Of a stretch of 5,638 nt of DNA, positions 1-5,386 are shown in pieces. Position 1 is the first letter of the stretch. The number at the start of each line of letters is the position of its first letter. Below the pieces are notes generated by a model. The model was not told the DNA's origin. It was given only the letters and a program-made list of their open reading frames with translations, and made no database searches. The stretch comes from Candidatus Firestoneibacteriota bacterium (GTDB lineage Bacteria > Oederibacteriota > JAAXVQ01 > JAUVAV01), in assembly GCA_030635415.1 (NCBI GenBank), contig DAOVYW010000162.1:1-5638 (forward strand). The letters run 5' to 3'. The translations under genes were made by a program, and so were the position numbers.

Positions 1-14
1 AAGTATATGGTTTG

Positions 15-44
15 TGTAGGGGCGTTTAATTAAACGCCCCTACA
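15..44. repeat. Perfect 30-bp palindrome
   Basis: The sequence is its own reverse complement over 30 bases, with the centre between 29 and 30. The outer arms read TGTAGGGGCG and CGCCCCTACA, and the core is TTTAATTAAA. As RNA or single-stranded DNA it would form a GC-rich stem with an AT-rich tip. No T-run follows (the next bases are TTCCCC), so it does not look like an intrinsic terminator. From general knowledge, palindromes with TGTAGGGGCG/CGCCCCTACA ends are dispersed in intergenic regions of many bacterial genomes, so a REP-like or MITE-derived repeat is the likeliest reading. Copy number cannot be judged from this window. Confidence 0.75.
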
Positions 45-150
45 TTCCCCTGGCGGCATATCTTAACTCATGAGCTTTCTTAGCTGGGATGATTAACTGC
101 TGTGTTGCTTTTTATAAATGATATCTATAAACCAGGGTTCTACTTGGCCC

Positions 151-178
151 TTGACAGGGAAGATGATGTAGGTATAAT
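151..178 (+). promoter_or_regulatory. Sigma70-type promoter for the hom operon
   Basis: A perfect -35 box TTGACA (151-156) and a perfect -10 box TATAAT (173-178) are separated by 16 bp, one base short of the optimum. Transcription would start near 185, leaving a leader of only about 30 nt before the hom start. That is too short for a leader peptide, T-box or riboswitch, so attenuation of this operon from this promoter is unlikely. A small dyad, CCCT-TGAC-AGGG (148-159), covers the -35 box, and an imperfect dyad around CCATGG (180-185) lies at the expected start point. Either could be an operator, but neither is strong. Confidence 0.8.
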
Positions 179-200
179 GCCATGGTATATTTAGTGTTAA

Positions 201-206
201 AAGGAG
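201..206 (+). promoter_or_regulatory. Ribosome binding site of hom
   Basis: AAGGAG lies 8 nt before the ATG at 215. It is a strong match to the anti-Shine-Dalgarno sequence at good spacing and fixes the hom start. Confidence 0.8.
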
Positions 207-214
207 ATTAAGGT

Positions 215-1534
215 ATGGATCAACAGATCAACGTAGGTCTGCTCGGTTGGGGAACTGTTGGAACCGGGGTAACCAAGATTTTTCAGCAGAATGCTGATTT
301 ACTGGCCCAGCGGACAGGTATTCCTCTGTTTATAAAGAAAATTGCGGATCTTGATTTGAAAAGAGACCGTGGAATTAAAATGGATTCCGGCCGCTTGACC
401 ACCAAGGCGGAGGAAGTTATCAACGATCCGGATATCCAGATTATAGTCGAGTTGATCGGCGGGATAGAGCCGGCTAAAACGTTTATTCTGCAAGCTCTCC
501 AGGCCGGAAAACATGTGGTTACGGCCAACAAGGCGCTGTTGGCCGAGCATTGGGATGAAATTCACAGCACGGCTAGAAAATTCTCCCAAGAGATATATTT
601 TGAAGCCTCGGTCGGCGGCGGGATTCCGGTAGTACAGGGACTTAATGAAGGTTTGGCTGCTAATCGCATCCAGGCTATTTACGGCATTATAAATGGAACT
701 GCCAATTATATCCTTACGGAAATGGGACGGGGCCGGGATTATACCAGCACTTTGGCTCAGGCGCAGGAAAAAGGGTATGCCGAAGCCGATCCCGCTTTGG
801 ATGTGGAGGGCGGGGACACCAAGCACAAATTGGTGATTCTCGCCTCTTTGGCTTTAGGGAAAAGAGTGGAACCGCAGGACGTTTACGTTGAGGGGATTAC
901 CCGGATAACCGACCAGGACATACTTTATGCGCGGGAGGAATTTGACCAACAGATCAAACTGCTGGGCATAGCCAAGCAAACCCCGGAGGGAAGTATTCAA
1001 GTACGCGTTCATCCCACGCTCATTCCGGCGGAGCATCTTCTGGCTTCGGTCCATGGCGTTTATAATGGGATTTACGTAGTGGGAGACTCGGTAGGCGCCA
1101 CTATGTTTTATGGGAAGGGAGCAGGCGAAATGCCTACCGCTTCAGCCGTAGTCTCGGACATCATTTTTATCGCCCGCAGCATTCACATGGGGGCGGCCGG
1201 AAAAGTGCCGTCGGTATATTACCATCCTCAAAAAAATACCGGTGATTTGAAGATTGAGCCGGTGGGAGAATTAATCTCCGAGTATTACTTAAGATTTAAT
1301 GTTAAAGATGAAGTGGGGGTAATTGCCAAAATCGCCGGGATGCTGGGAGAGCAGGGGATTTCCATTGCCTCGGTAATTCAAAAGGCCCGGCATCAGGGTA
1401 ATATGGTTCCCGTGGTAATAATGACATATGAAGCACGCGAGAAAAATGTTCGAAAGGCCTTGGAAGCAGTGGACCGGATGCCCTTTGTAATGCAGCCTAC
1501 TCTGATGATAAGGGTTGAAAAGTTTGATGAATAA
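215..1534 (+). CDS. hom: Homoserine dehydrogenase with C-terminal ACT domain
   Basis: The product is a 439-residue NAD(P)-dependent cytosolic enzyme that reduces aspartate semialdehyde to homoserine, the branch point toward threonine and methionine. A Rossmann motif GLLGWGTVGTG (8-18) opens the protein. HVVTANKALLAEH (100-112) and the substrate-domain stretches ASVGGGIP (131-138) and GIINGTANYI (157-166) follow. The family signature runs across 187-205: E190, D201 and K205 match the spacing of the catalytic Glu, Asp and Lys of yeast homoserine dehydrogenase. An ACT domain occupies about 357-435 (FNVKDEVGVIAKIAGML), the usual site of threonine feedback control. The length is typical of the ACT-bearing bacterial form. 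The start is fixed by the AAGGAG site. It is the first gene of the operon, and its last 8 nt overlap the thrC start. Confidence 0.97.
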   Translation: MDQQINVGLLGWGTVGTGVTKIFQQNADLLAQRTGIPLFIKKIADLDLKRDRGIKMDSGRLTTKAEEVINDPDIQIIVELIGGIEPAKTFILQALQAGKHVVTANKALLAEHWDEIHSTARKFSQEIYFEASVGGGIPVVQGLNEGLAANRIQAIYGIINGTANYILTEMGRGRDYTSTLAQAQEKGYAEADPALDVEGGDTKHKLVILASLALGKRVEPQDVYVEGITRITDQDILYAREEFDQQIKLLGIAKQTPEGSIQVRVHPTLIPAEHLLASVHGVYNGIYVVGDSVGATMFYGKGAGEMPTASAVVSDIIFIARSIHMGAAGKVPSVYYHPQKNTGDLKIEPVGELISEYYLRFNVKDEVGVIAKIAGMLGEQGISIASVIQKARHQGNMVPVVIMTYEAREKNVRKALEAVDRMPFVMQPTLMIRVEKFDE

Positions 1535-2618
1535 TAAAGGTGTTATCGCAAATTATCGCCGGTATTTGGCCGTTACCGGAGCTACTCCGGTAATTACGCT
1601 ACAGGAAGGCAATACCCCGCTTTTACCTGCTCCTTCCCTATCCCAGCTGGCAGGGACGCGCATGGAAGTGTTTTTAAAATATGAAGGCGCAAATCCTACG
1701 GGTTCTTTTAAAGACCGGGGAATGACCATGGCCATTTCTAAAGCCAAAGAAACCGGGGCCAGGGCGGTTATCTGCGCTTCGACCGGGAACACTTCAGCTT
1801 CTGCGGCAGCTTACTCGGCTAAGGCCGGGTTGACCTGTTTTGTAATCCTGCCGAAAGGAGCAATTGCTCTGGGAAAGCTGGCCCAGGCCATGATGCATGG
1901 AGCAAAAGTTATTGCGGTTGATGGTAATTTTGATCAAGCTCTGGAAATAGTTAAGGAAATATCCGAGACAAACAATATAACTCTTGTAAATTCAATAAAT
2001 CCGCATAGGATTGAGGGGCAAAAAACCGGGGCGTTTGAAATTGTGGATCAATTGGGACGCTCTCCGAATTTTCATTTTATTCCAGTTGGAAATGCCGGAA
2101 ATATTACGGCTTACTGGAAGGGGTATAAAGAATATAAACGTTCCGGACGCCTTTCCCGCCTGCCGCGTATGATGGGATGGCAGGCCGCGCAATCCGCTCC
2201 CATTGTAAAAGGATATCCCATTAAAAATCCCAAAACATTAGCCACCGCAATTCGTATCGGTAATCCGGCTTCATGGAAAAAGGCCGAGGAAGCGCGGGAT
2301 GAATCAAAGGGAATGATCGGCATGGTAACCGACCGGCAAATCATAGCCGCCTACCGCCATTTAGGTGAGGTGGAAGGTGTTTTTTGCGAGCCGGCTTCCG
2401 CGGCTTCGGTAGCGGGTTTTATGAAACTGGCTGCCTCCGGCTTTTTCAAGCGGGAGGCTCTGAACGAAGCAGTGACAGTATGTGTTTTAACCGGGCACGG
2501 ACTGAAAGATCCGGACCGCGCGGTAGCGGAATCGGCCAAGCCCCGGACTTGCCCAGCCGATGTCGGGGCTGTGCTTAAAATAATGGGAATGAAAAATTCT
2601 TCCCGCAGGAAGCGATAG
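1527..2618 (+). CDS. thrC: Threonine synthase (PLP-dependent)
   Basis: The product is a 363-residue enzyme converting O-phosphohomoserine to threonine and phosphate. It is a fold-type II PLP enzyme of the short bacterial class. EGNTPLL (27-33) is the classic N-terminal motif. GANPTGSFKDRG (54-65) holds the PLP-linking lysine K62. STGNTSAS (85-92) is the substrate loop. GNAGN (188-192) binds the PLP phosphate, and LTGHGLKDP (321-329) is conserved near the C-terminus. A basic tail (SSRRKR) ends the protein. I chose the ATG at 1527 because family members begin just before the GVI..YR.YL..T motif. A TTG at 1515 would add four residues without benefit. A modest AAGGG (1510-1514) lies 12 nt upstream. 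The 8-nt overlap with hom suggests coupled translation. The gene ends one base before the next ATG. Confidence 0.96.
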   Translation: MNNKGVIANYRRYLAVTGATPVITLQEGNTPLLPAPSLSQLAGTRMEVFLKYEGANPTGSFKDRGMTMAISKAKETGARAVICASTGNTSASAAAYSAKAGLTCFVILPKGAIALGKLAQAMMHGAKVIAVDGNFDQALEIVKEISETNNITLVNSINPHRIEGQKTGAFEIVDQLGRSPNFHFIPVGNAGNITAYWKGYKEYKRSGRLSRLPRMMGWQAAQSAPIVKGYPIKNPKTLATAIRIGNPASWKKAEEARDESKGMIGMVTDRQIIAAYRHLGEVEGVFCEPASAASVAGFMKLAASGFFKREALNEAVTVCVLTGHGLKDPDRAVAESAKPRTCPADVGAVLKIMGMKNSSRRKR

Positions 2619-2619
2619 C

Positions 2620-3843
2620 ATGAAGTATTTATTACTGGTAGGGGATGGGATGTCTGATCATCCTCATCCCGAATTGGACCAACGCACACCTTTGCAAGCC
2701 GCCCGGACTCCGAATCTGGATTTTCTGGCTAAGCATGGCACATTAGGCACGGCGCATACTCTGGTTCCGGGTTATCCTCTGGGATCGGACGTTGCGAATC
2801 TGGCGGTAATGGGTTATGACCCCAAAAAATACTATTCCGGCCGGGCGCCCCTGGAAGCCGCTAATATTGGGGTGGATTTGGGACCTAAGGATGTCGCTTT
2901 TCGCTGCAACCTGGTTTACGTTAAAAATAATGTCATGGAGGATTATTCCTCCGGCCACCTGCCCACTCCGGAAGCGGAACCTTTAATCAAGATGATGGGA
3001 CAAAAACTGGGGAATAAAAAAATCAATTTTTACCTGGGCAACAGCTATCGTCACTTAATGGTTTGGCAGGGAGGTCCGTTAAAGGTCCAATGTACTCCGC
3101 CGCATGACATTAGCGGCCGGGAAATTTCCGCTTATTGGCCTAAAGGCGCCGGTCATAAGGAACTGATCCGTCTGATGGAGGATTCCCGCCTGCTATTGGA
3201 CGGACACGAGGTAAACCGGGAACGCCGCCGGTCCGGCCTGCCGCCGGCTAATATGATATGGCTGTGGGGACAGGGGAATAAACCGGAGATGCCTACGCTT
3301 ACGGAACGCTTTAATATCACGGGCAGCGTAATTTCGGCCGTGGATTTAATCAAGGGACTGGGAATTTATGCCGGTCTTTCATCGATCAAAGTTCCCGGAG
3401 CCACCGGTTATCTGGATACCAATTATCAGGGCAAGGCGGAAGCGGCTTTGAAGGTTTTGAAGAAGCAGGACCTGGTTTTTGTGCATGTGGAAGCTCCGGA
3501 CGAGTGTGGCCACAACGGTGATGTGCCGGGCAAGGTAAAAGCGATTGAGGATTTTGATGAAAAAGTAGTCGGGACTATTTTAAAAGGGCTGGAAGGCCGG
3601 AAAGACTATAGGATTTTAGTGATGCCGGACCATCCCACACCGCTGGATGTCCGTACGCATGTTGATGAATCGGTTCCTTTTATTATTTATCAGCCGGAGG
3701 CCGGGCAAGAGAAAAGCCCTGCGCTAAAAATTTCCCCGGACGGCTATGATGAAGAACAAGCCCGGGCCGCAGGGTTGCATATCGAGGAAGCCTGGCGGCT
3801 GATGGAAGTTTTAATCACCGGAAATTGGCCGGAATTATATTAA
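2620..3843 (+). CDS. apgM: Archaeal-type cofactor-independent phosphoglycerate mutase-like protein, candidate homoserine kinase
   Basis: The product is a 407-residue member of the alkaline phosphatase superfamily, related to archaeal-type 2,3-bisphosphoglycerate-independent phosphoglycerate mutase. The full two-metal catalytic set is visible: D9 in LLLVGDGMSD, the phospho-accepting S56 in GSDVANLAVMGYDP, D294 and H298 in EAPDECGHNGD, D337-H338 in MPDHPTP, and H347 in RTHVDES. The protein is therefore probably active. Either it is a mutase interconverting 3- and 2-phosphoglycerate, or it phosphorylates homoserine. A branch of this family has been proposed as a homoserine kinase where thrB is missing, because it sits beside hom and thrC. 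It lies directly between thrC and lysC here, with no GHMP kinase in the window, which favours the threonine role. That role is inference from context. The upstream AGGA (2607-2610) is a fair ribosome binding site. The stop codon overlaps the lysC start. Confidence 0.93.
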   Translation: MKYLLLVGDGMSDHPHPELDQRTPLQAARTPNLDFLAKHGTLGTAHTLVPGYPLGSDVANLAVMGYDPKKYYSGRAPLEAANIGVDLGPKDVAFRCNLVYVKNNVMEDYSSGHLPTPEAEPLIKMMGQKLGNKKINFYLGNSYRHLMVWQGGPLKVQCTPPHDISGREISAYWPKGAGHKELIRLMEDSRLLLDGHEVNRERRRSGLPPANMIWLWGQGNKPEMPTLTERFNITGSVISAVDLIKGLGIYAGLSSIKVPGATGYLDTNYQGKAEAALKVLKKQDLVFVHVEAPDECGHNGDVPGKVKAIEDFDEKVVGTILKGLEGRKDYRILVMPDHPTPLDVRTHVDESVPFIIYQPEAGQEKSPALKISPDGYDEEQARAAGLHIEEAWRLMEVLITGNWPELY

Positions 3844-5069
3844 TGACTGATAATTTAACGGTTATGAAATTCGGCGGCGCTACGCTGGCAACGCCGGACT
3901 TGATGAAAGGTGTAGCCCGGCGGATCGTAGAGACCAGAGCCCAGGGCCGTGATGTAGTAGTAGTAGTTTCCGCGCCCGGAGATATGACCGACGCGTTGAT
4001 TGCCCAGGCCCGGGCCATTACGGATGAGCCGGATGAACGCGAGATGGATATGCTGCTGGCCACCGGCGAACAGCAATCTATTGCGTTGATGGGTATTGCG
4101 TTGAAGTCTCTGGGCTGTGATGCGATTTCGTTTACCGGTCCCCAGGTGGGTATTGTTACTGATGACGCGCACACCAAGGCACGCATTGTAAAAATGGGCG
4201 GCGAGAAGATCAAAACCGCGCTGCATTTAGGCAAAGTTGTGATTGTGGCTGGTTTTCAGGGAGAGACCGAGAGCGAAGAAATTACCACCTTGGGACGGGG
4301 AGGGTCGGATCTGACGGCCGTAGCCCTGGCCACGGCGCTGTCGGCGGGTATTTGCGAGTTCTTTAAAGATGTAGACGGAGTTTATACGGCTGATCCCCGG
4401 GTTGTACCGGAGGCGGTCCGGCTTTCACGTTTGGCTTATGATGAGATGCTTGAGATGGCCAGCCTGGGCGCGCAAGTATTGTATAATCGCTGTGTAGAGT
4501 TCGCTAAAAAAAATAAGATCATTTTGCATGTGAGATCCAGCACCAAAACCGAATCCGGCACACTGATTTCAGAGGAGGTAAAGCAGATGGAAGGGGTTGT
4601 AGTATCCGGGGTGACCCATACCAAAAAAGAAGCAAAACTAACCATTCTTTGGGTTCCCGACCAGCCGGGAATCGCCGCCAAGATATTCAGCCGTTTGGCG
4701 GCCGAGGCATTAAACATAGATGTAATCGTCCAGGATATCTCGGAAGAAGGTACCACGAATATTTCCTTCACCATATCGCAGGATGATCTGAGCCGGGCCA
4801 AAAAGGCGGTGGAAAAACTGGTCCGGGAGATAGGCGCCAAGGGTTTTGAAGCGGATGAGCATGTCGGCAAAGTCAGCGTAGTCGGGGTAGGCATGCGCAG
4901 TCATTCCGGCGTAGCCGCGGCCATGTTTGAAGCTTTGGCTGAAAAAGGGGTTAATATTCAAATGATATCAACCTCGGAAATAAAAATTTCGTGTATTGTG
5001 GCTGAGGACCGGGTGGAGGATGCGGTCCGCGCCATTCATGAAAAATTTCAGCTGGCAAATTTAACCTGA
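3843..5069 (+). CDS. lysC: Aspartate kinase with two C-terminal ACT domains
   Basis: The product is a 408-residue cytosolic enzyme catalysing ATP-dependent phosphorylation of aspartate, the first step to lysine, threonine and methionine. The amino-acid kinase domain covers about 5-240: KFGGAT (9-14, where most relatives have KFGGTS), VVVVVSAPGDMTD (38-50), LLATGEQQSIALMG (71-84), FTGPQVGIVTD (97-107), TTLGRGGSDLTA (148-159) and DVDGVYTADPR (176-186). Two ACT domains follow at about 264-330 (LWVPDQPGIAAKIF) and 343-405 (VGVGMRSHSGVAAAMF, ISTSEIKIS). This is the monofunctional layout controlled by lysine and/or threonine. The ATG at 3843 shares its A with the apgM stop (TAATG), implying translational coupling. 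A TTG at 3825 adds only MAGIIL and is unlikely. A second ATG at 3864 begins MKFGG but removes little. An internal start for a beta subunit is annotated separately. Confidence 0.96.
   Translation: MTDNLTVMKFGGATLATPDLMKGVARRIVETRAQGRDVVVVVSAPGDMTDALIAQARAITDEPDEREMDMLLATGEQQSIALMGIALKSLGCDAISFTGPQVGIVTDDAHTKARIVKMGGEKIKTALHLGKVVIVAGFQGETESEEITTLGRGGSDLTAVALATALSAGICEFFKDVDGVYTADPRVVPEAVRLSRLAYDEMLEMASLGAQVLYNRCVEFAKKNKIILHVRSSTKTESGTLISEEVKQMEGVVVSGVTHTKKEAKLTILWVPDQPGIAAKIFSRLAAEALNIDVIVQDISEEGTTNISFTISQDDLSRAKKAVEKLVREIGAKGFEADEHVGKVSVVGVGMRSHSGVAAAMFEALAEKGVNIQMISTSEIKISCIVAEDRVEDAVRAIHEKFQLANLT
4573..4579 (+). promoter_or_regulatory. Internal Shine-Dalgarno within lysC
   Basis: AGGAGGT, an essentially consensus ribosome binding site, lies inside the lysC coding sequence with its last G 8 nt before an ATG at 4587 that is in the lysC frame. 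It is stronger than the site in front of full-length lysC and at least as strong as any gene-start site seen in this window. Confidence 0.65.
4587..5069 (+). CDS. lysC: Predicted aspartate kinase beta subunit (internal in-frame start of lysC)
   Basis: Starting at M249 of LysC (MEGVVVSGVTHTKKEAKLT), this frame gives a 160-residue protein holding only the two ACT domains, with no kinase domain. In Bacillus subtilis aspartokinase II and Corynebacterium aspartokinase, an internal start at the same kind of position makes a beta subunit that assembles with the full-length alpha subunit and contributes to effector binding. The evidence here is the consensus AGGAGGT at ideal spacing, the in-frame ATG (248 codons after 3843), and its location precisely in the linker between the kinase and ACT domains. 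Expression as a separate product is inferred. Confidence 0.55.
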   Translation: MEGVVVSGVTHTKKEAKLTILWVPDQPGIAAKIFSRLAAEALNIDVIVQDISEEGTTNISFTISQDDLSRAKKAVEKLVREIGAKGFEADEHVGKVSVVGVGMRSHSGVAAAMFEALAEKGVNIQMISTSEIKISCIVAEDRVEDAVRAIHEKFQLANLT

Positions 5070-5076
5070 GTTTATT

Positions 5077-5217
5077 ATGTCCCGGAAAATGCCGCCATCG
5101 TTAGTACCCAAAACGGAGGAAGAAAAATACTTTACCTGGGCGTGGCATTTGAAAGTGCTGGCAATTATCTACGGCTTGCTGGGTGTGGGATATATTCTTT
5201 TGCGGATTTTTATTTAG
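5077..5217 (+). CDS. Small single-pass membrane protein, unknown function
   Basis: This short frame encodes 46 residues beginning MSRKMPPSLVPKTEEEKYF. The first 26 residues are polar and charged (KTEEEKYFTWAWHLK). A hydrophobic stretch then runs over about 27-46 (VLAIIYGLLGVGYILL, R43, IFI), long enough for one membrane helix. I do not recognise the family. It starts 7 nt after the lysC stop on the same strand, so it would be translated from the operon transcript. No good Shine-Dalgarno precedes the ATG, so coupling to lysC termination or a later start at M5 is possible. The clear polar-then-hydrophobic organisation supports a real protein, but with only 46 codons chance cannot be excluded. 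An N-in, C-out orientation is possible but not clear from the charges. Confidence 0.5.
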   Translation: MSRKMPPSLVPKTEEEKYFTWAWHLKVLAIIYGLLGVGYILLRIFI

Positions 5218-5386
5218 TTAGTTGATCCTGAAAAACCTGCCCTTGCCATAGGTTCCAAACCCGACCCGGAATTTAAACCGATTTTAATAATCCCGTGGAA
5301 ATGATTTGGCATTATGGTGCAATAAATTATGTCAGGTATATTCAACCATTTGTCCCGAATTACCGCGAATTAGAAGCATTCAAGTC
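5218..5386. other. Convergent intergenic region without recognised features
   Basis: These 169 bases separate the operon from the convergent gene on the - strand. They are AT-rich. I see no RNA gene and no hairpin followed by a T-run. Only weak stems are present, such as AACCT/AGGTT (5234-5238 and 5250-5254) and TTCC/GGAA (5253-5256 and 5268-5271). Reading on from the TAG of the small membrane-protein gene gives 28 sense codons up to a TGA at 5302-5304. A short direct repeat CGAATTA occurs at 5356-5362 and 5366-5372. Transcription must stop somewhere here from both sides, possibly by a Rho-dependent mechanism. Confidence 0.5.

Noticed and set aside
111..131. TTTATA/TATAAA inverted repeat upstream of the promoter
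   Set aside because: It is a six-base AT-only match with a 9-base spacer, expected by chance in AT-rich intergenic DNA.
299..826. Long reverse-strand open frame opposite hom (175 codons)
   Set aside because: It lies wholly within a gene that matches homoserine dehydrogenase along its full length. Its translation shows no recognisable motif, and no ribosome binding site supports it.
1515..1526. TTG start for thrC four codons upstream
   Set aside because: The ATG at 1527 fits the family N-terminus and gives the usual short overlap. The TTG adds nothing conserved.
3825..3842. TTG start for lysC six codons upstream
   Set aside because: The ATG at 3843 overlaps the previous stop as TAATG, a common coupling junction. 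The extra residues precede the conserved kinase start.
4436..4894. Reverse-strand open frame opposite lysC (152 codons)
   Set aside because: It is antisense to the conserved kinase and ACT domains. The serine- and threonine-rich translation is typical of a shadow frame.
5234..5279. Possible terminator hairpins between the operon and the convergent gene
   Set aside because: The stems are only 4 to 6 bp with large loops or bulges, and no T-run follows on either strand.
5329..5373. Tiny forward frame of 14 codons (starts MSGIFNHL)
   Set aside because: It is too short, has no ribosome binding site, and its resemblance to part of the - strand protein comes from the 12-bp inverted repeat.
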